Shown here one piece after another: positions 17,280 through 24,808 of a stretch of DNA of 64,000 nucleotides. This DNA is from Levilactobacillus brevis ATCC 14869 = DSM 20054 (lineage in GTDB: Bacteria > Bacillota > Bacilli > Lactobacillales > Lactobacillaceae): contig NZ_AZCP01000004.1 in the NCBI RefSeq assembly GCF_001433855.1, positions 144,747-208,746 of the forward strand, written 5' to 3'. The position numbers were made by a program, and so were the translations under genes. The notes beneath the pieces are model-generated. The model worked only from the letters and a program-made list of their open reading frames with translations, was not told the DNA's origin and searched no databases. Numbering within the stretch: the stretch's first letter is position 1; each line of letters starts with the position of its first letter.

Positions 17280-17328
17280 AAAAACGGTTATGAATCGGGC
17301 AAATTCCCGGGTTCATAGCCGTTTTTTT
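17280..17328. terminator. terminator between purB and reductase
   Basis: AAAAACGGTTATGAA (17280-17294) pairs with TTCATAGCCGTTTTT with G-U allowance, followed by a T-run. Tracts on both sides make it usable in both directions. Confidence 0.85.
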
Positions 17329-17343
17329 ATGGTTACGTGTAGG

Positions 17344-18249
17344 TTAACCGGCCAATTCTTGTTGGCGTCCCGCAGTAATTAAATCGGTCAGAACGGTTGG
17401 AACCGTTGGCTGCCATTTAAAGGGCGGGCGCTGGATGCGCGGGGTATCCAGCAAGAGCAGATCGTGTAAGGAGCCAAACCAATCCGACTGTTTTTCCGGG
17501 AGGGCGTGGGTAGGAACGCCAACCTGTTGGCCAATACCGGTAGTAATTGCCCGTAAATTTCCACCGTCTGAGGTTGCCGCTAAAAAGTGATGCTGGGGAG
17601 AATCAGAATTTTGTAGCAGATAATTTAGGACCAACACATATAGATGAGCAGCATCGGCGGCTTGGATTGAGCGCCAGATGTTTTGACCGGTTCCTAAATA
17701 GGCTGCCGTTCCTTTTTGTAGCGCGATGTGTCGCAATTTTTGGAGGAGGGGTGAAGACGCGGCAGATAGGACTACAGGAGCTAAATGAATCAGCGCGACC
17801 GGTTGATCTTGAGCGATTAAGCGATTAGCTAATTGAATACTTTTATGAGGCAGGTGGACAGGGACTTGTGGTTGTTTTGTGGCAGAGTGCGGGGTTAATG
17901 GCATATTAAACATGGAATTGCCACTCGTTAGTAACAGCGGCTTGCCGGAATCGCCAATACCTTTTGCTAACGCTGAAACTGCCAAAGCATCTAAGCTATC
18001 TGCGTGAGGAAAGTCCGCTGGATCACGGGGGTAACCGAGATGAATGACGGCGTCAGCTTGTTGGGCCATGGCAAGCAGAACATCGGGTGTTCCGAGACTA
18101 CCACTAATAGGAAAAACACCGATATTTCTGAGTTCCTGAGCACTTTGTTCGGTTCGAGCTAAGCCCAGGACTTGATGATCCTGCTGTAGCAATTCACGGA
18201 CAACCGCCCGACCAATGATGCCCGTTGCACCTGTAACAAAAATCTTCAT
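17344..18249 (-). CDS. NAD(P)-dependent epimerase/dehydratase-like protein
   Basis: The Rossmann motif TGATGIIG is at the N-terminus (MKIFVTGATGIIGRAVV) of this atypical SDR of about 301 residues. The classical YxxxK is not obvious (HLPHKS occupies the region), so catalytic activity is uncertain. It may be an atypical NmrA-like SDR. ATG 18249 gives the usual family start. It sits 28 nt behind the gabD-like gene in the same direction. Confidence 0.75.
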   Translation of the reverse strand: MKIFVTGATGIIGRAVVRELLQQDHQVLGLARTEQSAQELRNIGVFPISGSLGTPDVLLAMAQQADAVIHLGYPRDPADFPHADSLDALAVSALAKGIGDSGKPLLLTSGNSMFNMPLTPHSATKQPQVPVHLPHKSIQLANRLIAQDQPVALIHLAPVVLSAASSPLLQKLRHIALQKGTAAYLGTGQNIWRSIQAADAAHLYVLVLNYLLQNSDSPQHHFLAATSDGGNLRAITTGIGQQVGVPTHALPEKQSDWFGSLHDLLLLDTPRIQRPPFKWQPTVPTVLTDLITAGRQQELAG

Positions 18250-18277
18250 AAACGCCAACGCCCCTTTTCATGTCACG

Positions 18278-19690
18278 CTATAAGATAACTAACCCACCAG
18301 CACCATTTTGGTAATCAGGCTTTTGGGCTGTCACCACAAGCTTTTCATTAACAAATGCCATCAAACCTAATGAACTCATTTCACGGCCGTAGCCGGACCC
18401 TTTTACACCGCCAAATGGTAATTCTGGTAGTGAACTCAGGAAGGTATTCACAAAGACCATTCCCGTTTCGATTTGCTGTGCGACCTGTTTTCCGTGGACA
18501 GGGTCACCAGAGAAGACGATGCCGCCCAGACCCAGTTCAGAATTATTTGCCAGATCAATGGCCGCCTGATCGTCAGCAACACGATAGACTTGTGCCACCG
18601 GGCCAAACATTTCTTCATAGAAGAGTGGATTGTCTGGTTGGATGTCTGTCAAAATGGTGGGTTGGAAAAATTGACCAGGTAAATCGATCGGTTCATTACC
18701 GTAAGCAACAGTGGCACCACCCGCAATGGCTCGGTCGACTTGATCCTGTAATTTTTCTTTGGCACGCTTAGAGTTCATCGGTGCCAGCGTTGTTTGATCG
18801 TCCATCGGATCGCCCGGAACCATGGCTTGGAATTTTTCTTTTAGTGCGGCTACGAATTGATCGTAAAGGCTATCTGCAACGATGAAACGCTTAGATGAAG
18901 TGCAGACCTGACCGGCGTTGTATAACCGAACGCGCCAAGCTAGGTTAACGGCTTCGTCAATATCTGCATCGGCTAAGACGATAAAGGCATCACTACCACC
19001 GAGTTCCATGGAGTTTTTCTTTAGGTTTTCACCAGCGGTCTTAGCGACAGCTTGTCCACCACGCTTCGACCCGGTTAAGGCCACACCTTGCACCCGTGGA
19101 TCAGCAATAATATCACCAATTTGGTCGTAACTTAAAAATAGATTTTTGAAGGTTCCCCGTGGGGCATTTGCCTCGTTTACCAGTTGTTCGAAGGCCGCTG
19201 CGGAGCCTGGAGTGTTAGAAGCGTGTTTTAGAATCATCGGATTACCTACCATGAAGTTGGGTGCAAAGACCCGCATGATTTGATAGTAAGGGAAGTTCCA
19301 GGGTTCAACGGCCATAACGATGCCCGTTGCCTGCTTTTCAATTTCAGCATCACCGGTGGCTTGCGTGGTGATTGGCGTTGGAGCTAGTAAGTCCGCACCG
19401 TGATTGGCATAGTAGTCCGCAATCATCGCACAGAGTTCAACTTCGCCTTGGGATTCAGTAAATAATTTGCCCATATCAATCGTGGCAATTTTAGCCAATT
19501 GGTCTTTGTGGTCGCGCATCAAAGCGGCAATCCGGTGCAAGATTTGAGCACGATCGGCAATGGGTTCTTGGCGCCAAGCGTGGTAGCGTTCATCACCAAG
19601 CGCTAAGGCGTTCTCAATTTCTTCTGGAGTAGCGTTAGCGTACGTTTTAACAACCTCGTTAGTAAATGGATTAATTGTTTGATAAGCCAT
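18278..19690 (-). CDS. NAD(P)+ succinate-semialdehyde dehydrogenase family protein
   Basis: The 470-residue aldehyde dehydrogenase carries the catalytic Glu in MELGGSDAF and the catalytic Cys in NAGQVCTSSKRF. PWNFPYYQ and the C-terminal PFGGVKGSGYGRE match the GabD/SSADH branch of lactobacilli. It oxidises an aldehyde, probably succinate semialdehyde or a related short aldehyde, in the cytosol. AAGGAG lies 8 nt before ATG. It lies downstream of an NmrA-like gene (113 nt) and upstream of the epimerase-like gene, so the TetR operators at 20.75-20.83 kb may govern all three. Confidence 0.9.
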   Translation of the reverse strand: MAYQTINPFTNEVVKTYANATPEEIENALALGDERYHAWRQEPIADRAQILHRIAALMRDHKDQLAKIATIDMGKLFTESQGEVELCAMIADYYANHGADLLAPTPITTQATGDAEIEKQATGIVMAVEPWNFPYYQIMRVFAPNFMVGNPMILKHASNTPGSAAAFEQLVNEANAPRGTFKNLFLSYDQIGDIIADPRVQGVALTGSKRGGQAVAKTAGENLKKNSMELGGSDAFIVLADADIDEAVNLAWRVRLYNAGQVCTSSKRFIVADSLYDQFVAALKEKFQAMVPGDPMDDQTTLAPMNSKRAKEKLQDQVDRAIAGGATVAYGNEPIDLPGQFFQPTILTDIQPDNPLFYEEMFGPVAQVYRVADDQAAIDLANNSELGLGGIVFSGDPVHGKQVAQQIETGMVFVNTFLSSLPELPFGGVKGSGYGREMSSLGLMAFVNEKLVVTAQKPDYQNGAGGLVIL

Positions 19691-19803
19691 GTTAAAATCT
19701 CCTTCGTTATAATTACCGTCATTGTCTTGTCTATCACGTATGATTTTTGGGTAATGGTTTGGCGGTCGGCCCCAGATTAGGCAACTAATGCTGTGATTTT
19801 TAC

Positions 19804-20718
19804 TTAATCAGCAATTGTGTGAGAGCGATGATTACCTTTACCATTGAAGGCATCGACAAACGTGCGGACAAAGTCGGCTAGTTTAACTTGACCAGCGGCA
19901 GTTTGTTTGGCCGATAAGTCAGCATAGATTTGTTCGGGTTGGCGTTGATAGTGACTCGTTTGAACGAGTGATGCGGCAATCTTTTCAGGTACGCCATTAG
20001 TCAGTAGGCCTTGTTCATACTGCTCATCTGAAATCTGTACCCAGTGCAAGTCGGGCATGTTTAGGGCTTGTTGTAAGGCTGTGACAAAGTCGGCGCCGGA
20101 GAAAGTGTCACTGTAGGCGTAATGAACGGTGATACCAGCTGGTGTGTGGGCGATGAGTGGGTAAACAACGGCAGCAATATCTGCTGGGGCCACCCACTTT
20201 TGTTCCAAGTCAGCGGTATTGTTAGCATAAATGGCGTGATCTTGCTTGATGGACGTTAAGTTACTAAATAGGTTGGCATAGAAGCCGGTTGGGCGAACGA
20301 AAGCGATGTTGATGTCTAGTGAACGAAGAACGCCTTCGATGAGGTTATAAGCATGTAAGGATCCAGCAACTTCATCGGCATCAGCACCAATGCTACTCAG
20401 GTCAACAACGTTTTTAACGCCGGCATTTTCGATCGCTTGGCGCCAGATCTGAGCTTGTTCAATGGCACCGGCGAATGGGTCCGTGCCAATTGAGCCAGAT
20501 AGCATCAAGTAAACAACATCCTTACCAGTGAATGTTTCGGATAAGAAATCAATGTCCGTCATCGTTCCAATCGCGGCATGGGCCCCGGCGGCCTCAATCG
20601 TGGCGCGGCGTTGATCACTGGTTGAAATGACGGTGACGTCGTGGCCAGCTTGGACGAGTTGTGGAATGACCAAGCGATTAATATTTCCCATAGAACCTAG
20701 CATTGCAATTTTCATCAT
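19804..20718 (-). CDS. NmrA-like NAD(P)-binding oxidoreductase
   Basis: An atypical SDR of 304 residues. The N-terminal MLGSMGNINR replaces the usual GxxGxxG with GSMGNIN, and the body (DVVYLMLSGSIG, VKNVVDLSSIGAD, NIAFVRPTGFYANL, KWVAPADIAAV) matches the NmrA/azoreductase-like family of lactobacilli. These proteins sense or reduce using NADPH. AGGAAG lies 7 nt before the ATG pair. It diverges from a TetR gene, and its consensus promoter is covered by two copies of that regulator's apparent operator. Confidence 0.82.
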   Translation of the reverse strand: MMKIAMLGSMGNINRLVIPQLVQAGHDVTVISTSDQRRATIEAAGAHAAIGTMTDIDFLSETFTGKDVVYLMLSGSIGTDPFAGAIEQAQIWRQAIENAGVKNVVDLSSIGADADEVAGSLHAYNLIEGVLRSLDINIAFVRPTGFYANLFSNLTSIKQDHAIYANNTADLEQKWVAPADIAAVVYPLIAHTPAGITVHYAYSDTFSGADFVTALQQALNMPDLHWVQISDEQYEQGLLTNGVPEKIAASLVQTSHYQRQPEQIYADLSAKQTAAGQVKLADFVRTFVDAFNGKGNHRSHTIAD

Positions 20719-20745
20719 GAAGTAACTTCCTTTGAATTGGTTTAA

Positions 20746-20765
20746 AAAAGATACGTTTATCTTTT
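20746..20765. promoter_or_regulatory. TetR operator copy 1
   Basis: AAAAGATA-N4-TATCTTTT with spacer CGTT. It lies between the NmrA-like gene's -10 and its start codon. Confidence 0.75.
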
Positions 20766-20776
20766 AACGTGAATAC

Positions 20777-20805
20777 ATCATAAAAGATAATTCTATCTTT
20801 GTCAA
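20777..20805 (-). promoter_or_regulatory. promoter of NmrA-like gene
   Basis: On the minus strand, consensus -35 TTGACA (20800-20805) and -10 TATGAT (20777-20782) are 17 bp apart. Operator copy 2 fills the spacer. Confidence 0.8.
20782..20801. promoter_or_regulatory. TetR operator copy 2
   Basis: AAAAGATA-ATTC-TATCTTT, one base short of perfect. It occupies the spacer of the NmrA-like gene promoter. Confidence 0.75.
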
Positions 20806-20807
20806 GC

Positions 20808-20836
20808 TTGAAAAAGATATTTTTATCTTTTATACT
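20808..20836 (+). promoter_or_regulatory. promoter of TetR gene
   Basis: TTGAAA (20808-20813) and TATACT (20831-20836) are 17 bp apart. The expected transcription start, about 7 nt past the -10, falls on the ATG at 20843, so the mRNA may be leaderless. Confidence 0.75.
20812..20831. promoter_or_regulatory. TetR operator copy 3
   Basis: AAAAGATA-TTTT-TATCTTTT, perfect arms, filling the -35/-10 spacer of the TetR gene itself. Centres of the three copies are 36 and 30 bp apart. Confidence 0.75.
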
Positions 20837-20842
20837 GAATTT

Positions 20843-21421
20843 ATGAAGAAAAAAGATATGAGTAAACAATTAAAGATTCAAGATGCTGTTGCTGAGATTA
20901 TTCTGACTGAAGGTGCTGCTAGCGTATCAACGACTAAGGTAGCCCGACGAGTGGGTATTGCCCAATCGAACGTTTATCTCTACTTTAAGGATAAACAGGC
21001 GTTACTCGATAGCGTCTATGAACGGGAAACGCAAAAGATTTTGGCAACTACCGAGATCGCTAGCCTACAGGATCAGAAAATACCATTAGAGGAGCGCGTT
21101 CGTCTGTACATTCAACAAGTCTATGATTTTTCATTGGCCAATCCGGATAGTCTGACGTTGATTCAACAAATTAAATTTTTACGGGGCCAGTCACCCGACT
21201 TATTGCCTAATGAATTGACGCCTAATAATACGGTTAGTCAGTTACTTCAGGCGGCGATTGATGAGGGGGTCTTGAAAGATTTGCCAGTCAGTCTACACAT
21301 GAGTTTGGTATTTGCGATCATTAATCGGCATACCACTAACTTGCAGTTGGGACGCTATCCGGTTGATAAGTATAGTTTCAAAGAGATCTATCAATTTATT
21401 TGGGATGCGATGAAACGCTAA
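20843..21421 (+). CDS. TetR/AcrR family regulator
   Basis: The N-terminal TetR domain is complete (VSTTKVARRVGIAQSNVYLYFKDK, about residues 28-51) and the C-terminus is helical, 192 residues in all. It almost certainly represses both itself and the divergent NmrA-like gene through the three AAAAGATA-N4-TATCTTTT sites. There is no ribosome binding site before ATG 20843, and the promoter places +1 on that ATG. ATG 20858 is an alternative with a weak upstream purine run. Confidence 0.88.
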   Translation: MKKKDMSKQLKIQDAVAEIILTEGAASVSTTKVARRVGIAQSNVYLYFKDKQALLDSVYERETQKILATTEIASLQDQKIPLEERVRLYIQQVYDFSLANPDSLTLIQQIKFLRGQSPDLLPNELTPNNTVSQLLQAAIDEGVLKDLPVSLHMSLVFAIINRHTTNLQLGRYPVDKYSFKEIYQFIWDAMKR

Positions 21422-21427
21422 TTAACG

Positions 21428-21473
21428 AAACACGCTAGTCCAGTGGATGAAATCCAGGGCTAGCGTGTTTTTA
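21428..21473 (+). terminator. TetR gene terminator
   Basis: An 11-bp stem (AAACACGCTAG at 21428-21438 with 21460-21470) is followed by T residues. Confidence 0.85.
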
Positions 21474-21481
21474 TTATGGGA

Positions 21482-21640
21482 CAATAAAAACCGCACCATC
21501 CGGGGAAGACGGTGCGGCCATCATGAGGAGTGCATTCGCATAAGGGGGGCGAATGCAATTTAGAGGAGTGGTTAGGCTTGAGGGAACCTAACCAAGGAAT
21601 GATTCTCTTAGGGGGAAGAGAATCTAAAAGGGATTGGATA
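21482..21640 (-). ncRNA. candidate multi-hairpin small RNA with C-rich loops
   Basis: Read on the minus strand, four hairpins follow each other. H1 has 9-bp arms (21601-21609/21616-21624) with loop CCCCCT. H2 has arms 21569-21576/21587-21594 with CCCTC in the loop. H3 has arms 21531-21539/21549-21557 with loop CCCCCTTAT. H4 has arms 21491-21497/21511-21517 with CCCC in the loop and is followed by TTTTTATT, a terminator. The linkers are ATTCCT, CTCCTCTAAAT and CTCCTCATGATGG, complementary to Shine-Dalgarno sequences. No ORF is present. The 5' end is uncertain: either its own promoter (candidate TTTATG-17-TATTAG near 21.69 kb) or processing from the 3' UTR of the hydrolase gene at 21783. Confidence 0.6.
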
Positions 21641-21782
21641 TAGAATTTGACTAGTAACAGTTATTGGCTAATTACTATGGTTACTAATATACCCGGATTT
21701 TGTGAACATAAACGGGGCAAGTCATGATGACTTTGCGATAAATTAGTAAAGAAAAGCTAAAGTGTGAAGAAAATGGGGCGAA
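21641..21782. other. gene-free stretch upstream of the small RNA
   Basis: It contains an inverted repeat with arms TAGTAAC/GTTACTA (about 21652-21688) and possible weak promoter elements on the minus strand. There is no clear terminator for the hydrolase gene, so its transcript could run into the hairpin region. Confidence 0.4.
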
Positions 21783-22715
21783 TTACTTAAAGTAAGTTTG
21801 CAGAAAGGCGGTCACTCGTTGTTGGTAGCGTTCTGGGTTCATCCAGAAGCTCTCAGCGTGCGACGCATTTTTGACAATCCAAAGCTGTTTTGGCGCGTGA
21901 GTCGCCGCGTAGTTTTCGTAAGCCATGCCTACGGGGACATAAACATCCTTTTCGCCGTGAATAAAAAGAATCGGACGCGTATTCTTACGAAGCTGATCGG
22001 TTGACGTTACGTCGCCGAGATAGTAACCCAAGCGGCGTTTAGAGATTGTGCTGACGAGTGGTTCGATCGGGTACTTGGGTAAGTGAAATTGGCGTTTGAG
22101 CAGATAGGTTAACTCAGCTTCAATACTGGAGTAACCACAGTCGGCGATGATTGCTTTAACCTGTGGGGGTAAAGTTTCACCAGATAACATTTCCATCGTG
22201 GCGCCGCCCATACTGACACCAAATAATAAGATTTTGACATCGGCAGTTGAGCGGTCGATAACCTGCTGAATCCATTGTAGGTAGTCCAGCCGATCGAGCC
22301 ACCCAAAGCTGATGTATTTACCCGCGCTTTCGCCGTGACCACGGTCGTCGGGTAGTAAGACGTTGAAGCCGAGGTGATGATACATTTGCGCGAAGTTCGC
22401 CATGGTTTCACCGTTGCCCTTGTAGCCATGTGAGATGATGACCGTTTGTTGGCTAGGGGTTGCAGCCGGGATGTATTCGGCCACCATTCGGTTTTTCGGA
22501 TCATGTTCGTGTAAGTACCATTTTTCTTTCGTCACGTGCTGGTACCAATCGACGTAGGCGTAGTAGGCGTCTGCGTATTTCTGCTTGTCAGCTGAGGTTT
22601 CGGGAACATAATTGACCCGCTTAAAGGCAAAGTTGAAGAGGTGTTCGCTGGCGGCTAGGGAAGTGGCGGCGATACCAATAAGTGGGAGCGTTAAGGTCAA
22701 GGTACGTTTCTTCAT
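21783..22715 (-). CDS. alpha/beta hydrolase, membrane-anchored or exported
   Basis: The 310-residue protein has an N-terminal hydrophobic segment (TLTLPLIGIAATSLA, about 6-22), so the hydrolase domain is probably outside the membrane. The fold is intact: ISHGYKGNGE oxyanion strand, PDDRGHGES, nucleophile elbow GVSMGG, acid in GEKDVYVP, and histidine in NASHAESF. It resembles the YqkD/BAAT-like serine hydrolases common in lactobacilli. Substrate unknown. AAAGGA lies upstream of the ATG. Confidence 0.87.
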   Translation of the reverse strand: MKKRTLTLTLPLIGIAATSLAASEHLFNFAFKRVNYVPETSADKQKYADAYYAYVDWYQHVTKEKWYLHEHDPKNRMVAEYIPAATPSQQTVIISHGYKGNGETMANFAQMYHHLGFNVLLPDDRGHGESAGKYISFGWLDRLDYLQWIQQVIDRSTADVKILLFGVSMGGATMEMLSGETLPPQVKAIIADCGYSSIEAELTYLLKRQFHLPKYPIEPLVSTISKRRLGYYLGDVTSTDQLRKNTRPILFIHGEKDVYVPVGMAYENYAATHAPKQLWIVKNASHAESFWMNPERYQQRVTAFLQTYFK

Positions 22716-22746
22716 CGATAATCAGGTCCTTTCATAAGGGTTGGCG

Positions 22747-22786
22747 GTAAAAAACCAGACTACCCGCAAATGCGGTTAGTCTGGTC
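22747..22786 (-). terminator. tyrosine phosphatase terminator
   Basis: Stem of CCAGACTA/TAGTCTGG plus an inner CCGCA/TGCGG, followed on the minus strand by six T residues. It separates the phosphatase from the hydrolase. Confidence 0.85.
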
Positions 22787-22793
22787 GGATTGC

Positions 22794-23588
22794 CTAATCC
22801 AAATAGAGTTGCTTTAAATTATTCAAGTCGTTACGAGATAGCTTCAACACGTCGTGGAGGTAATCTTGCACCCCGCCATATTGCGTGTTAATCACTTTAA
22901 TGGCGGCGTCTAGATAGTCGGCATTGACGGTCGAAAGCGCCCGAATGTTGGTGACAAAGGTTTCGGTGTGCCCGTCTCGACGAGCAGCGTCACTTTGCGC
23001 CTCAACTTTGGGCATGACGTTTTGATTGGTCAATAAGTAATCTGTTTTGATCACTTGGGGGTCGACATTCAAGGCACTTAACGCTAAGAAAGCGCCAATG
23101 CCCGTCCGGTCCTTACCAGCCGTACAATGGAATAACACGGATTGTTGCGCCGTGTCATTAGCGGACAAGGTCGCAAAGAAATCATGATAGGCGGCTTGGG
23201 CAGAAGGTAAGGTGATCATCTTTTGGTAAACATCTACCATGTGACGATAACCCGCTTGGTCATCGCCGTTGAAGCGCTGCTCGAGTTCGGCTTCTGTTGC
23301 CGAAGCATCGGTCTGATCGTCAGCTGGGAAAACGGGTAGAAAATGGTAGGTTGCACCGACCGGAACCCGATCCGGGGCCATTGTTTGCTCGTCTTTTGAC
23401 CGAAAATCGACATCGGCCACGACACCATATTGACTGAGATGTTGCTGATCTTCCGGTGTTAAGCCTGCTAGACCTGCTGTCCGCAATAGCTTATGCCATT
23501 TGACCGTTTGATTGTCTAGCGTGGGGTAGCCTCCTAGTTCACGGAAGTTTAAGCCACCGGTCACGTTTAGATTTCGGTTATTTGTCAT
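22794..23588 (-). CDS. tyrosine-protein phosphatase, DUF/Tyr-Ser type
   Basis: The CX5R active site is HCTAGKDRTG in a 264-residue protein that starts NVTGGLNFRELGGYPT, the pattern of the PF13350 tyrosine/serine phosphatases (LipA/LpA-like in lactobacilli and Listeria). It dephosphorylates phosphotyrosine and possibly phosphoinositides. No signal peptide is seen, so it is likely cytosolic. ATG 23588 is preferred over the opening at 23615 because AGGGAA precedes it. Confidence 0.9.
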   Translation of the reverse strand: MTNNRNLNVTGGLNFRELGGYPTLDNQTVKWHKLLRTAGLAGLTPEDQQHLSQYGVVADVDFRSKDEQTMAPDRVPVGATYHFLPVFPADDQTDASATEAELEQRFNGDDQAGYRHMVDVYQKMITLPSAQAAYHDFFATLSANDTAQQSVLFHCTAGKDRTGIGAFLALSALNVDPQVIKTDYLLTNQNVMPKVEAQSDAARRDGHTETFVTNIRALSTVNADYLDAAIKVINTQYGGVQDYLHDVLKLSRNDLNNLKQLYLD

Positions 23589-23763
23589 GCGTTTTCCCTG
23601 CCCTTTCATTAGCAACTGTCACATACCCTTATTCTAACGGTTTTGGGATAAATTACCTAGTAATTGATTCTCTAAGAGCGTTTTTCACGCAAACGCTGTA
23701 TACTGGCAATAAGAGTTTTCGAGAATTGACGCTGAGAATAAGTAAAAGATAGGGTGATAAGTC

Positions 23764-24648
23764 GTGAGTTTGCGTGGGAAATGGTTATTATTCAAGACCC
23801 AGCACAGTCAGCTCAAGCAACAGATTCAACAGGCATTTTTGCAACCTAGTCGGCAAAATAGGGCTGTCATTCCTGAAAAATTTGCAACGTCAATTGTGAC
23901 CAAAGAACGGCAAATTTTTGGTGGCCGATTATTGACCGCGGCCACGGGGGCACCGTTACCCCAACATGTATTACTGTTTCATGGCGGGGCTTATACCATG
24001 CAAGGGATTGATAGCCACCGCGAGTTGATGGAAACGTTGATCCAACAGGCCAATTTACGGGTAACATACGTCGACTATCCGCTGGTGCCAGAAGCCACGG
24101 TAGATGAAACGGTGGTTTTTGCGATGAACGCTTATGATTATTTGCGCGCCCAGTACCCTGACGATCAGTTCTTTTTGATGGGTGATTCGGCCGGGGGCGG
24201 CCTGGCGTTAACGTTGCTTCAACAACTGGTTAATCATCAAGAACCAATGCCAGCGGGCACTATTTTGGTGTCGCCATGGACCGATTTGAGTATGATGAAC
24301 CCCGACCTTACGCTGGCGGCTAAGCGAGATCCTTACTTGACACTAGCCACATTAAAAAAGATTGGTTTTGACTATGCGGGCGACCATCCGGTGACCGATC
24401 CGGTGGTCAGCCCTATCTATGGTAACTTCGACAATCTGGGACCCGTGTTATTGTATTACGGCACCAATGAATTGTTGGCGGCAGATGATGAACGGCTATT
24501 GCAGAAACTGCAAGCGGCCAGTGGGACGCCATTTCAAGCGCATCAGATGCCATCAATGCTGCATGACTATATTTTGTGGCGGAAGTTACCCGAGACCAAG
24601 CAGACGTTGGCCGAGATTAAGCAGTTTATTTTGACAGGAGAACTTTAA
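23764..24648 (+). CDS. alpha/beta hydrolase, HSL/Aes-type esterase
   Basis: The HGGAY oxyanion motif (LLFHGGAYTMQG), the nucleophile elbow GDSAGGG and a C-terminal His in MLHDYILW place it in the hormone-sensitive-lipase family of acyl esterases. Its 294 residues lack a signal peptide. GTG 23764 follows GGGTGAT. It would hydrolyse short-chain esters in the cytosol. Its terminator follows directly. Confidence 0.87.
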   Translation: MSLRGKWLLFKTQHSQLKQQIQQAFLQPSRQNRAVIPEKFATSIVTKERQIFGGRLLTAATGAPLPQHVLLFHGGAYTMQGIDSHRELMETLIQQANLRVTYVDYPLVPEATVDETVVFAMNAYDYLRAQYPDDQFFLMGDSAGGGLALTLLQQLVNHQEPMPAGTILVSPWTDLSMMNPDLTLAAKRDPYLTLATLKKIGFDYAGDHPVTDPVVSPIYGNFDNLGPVLLYYGTNELLAADDERLLQKLQAASGTPFQAHQMPSMLHDYILWRKLPETKQTLAEIKQFILTGEL

Positions 24649-24653
24649 AGTGG

Positions 24654-24697
24654 AGCGTATGACGTTGATTAGAAGTAGTCAATGTCATACGCTTTTG
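24654..24697 (+). terminator. esterase terminator
   Basis: AGCGTATGAC (24654-24663) pairs with GTCATACGCT (24684-24693), extended by GTTGA/TCAAT with one G-U pair, followed by TTTGTTT. Confidence 0.8.
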
Positions 24698-24777
24698 TTT
24701 TAGTAGGCTTATATTGATTTATCCGCAAAAAGATTTAGTGGTGTTGTTTTTTGTGTAAAACCCCATGTTAACTAGCG

Positions 24778-24783
24778 TATAAT
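24778..24783 (+). promoter_or_regulatory. -10 box of the S53 protease gene
   Basis: A perfect TATAAT 25 bp before the ATG. No good -35 at normal spacing is visible. Confidence 0.45.
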
Positions 24784-24808
24784 ATAGCCATCAGGGGGGA
24801 TTACATTT

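Noticed and set aside
21491..21624. Reading the four hairpins as a CRISPR-like array or as plus-strand terminators
   Set aside because: The stems differ in sequence and spacing, so they are not direct repeats. On the plus strand no T-run follows the last hairpin, while the minus strand has one.
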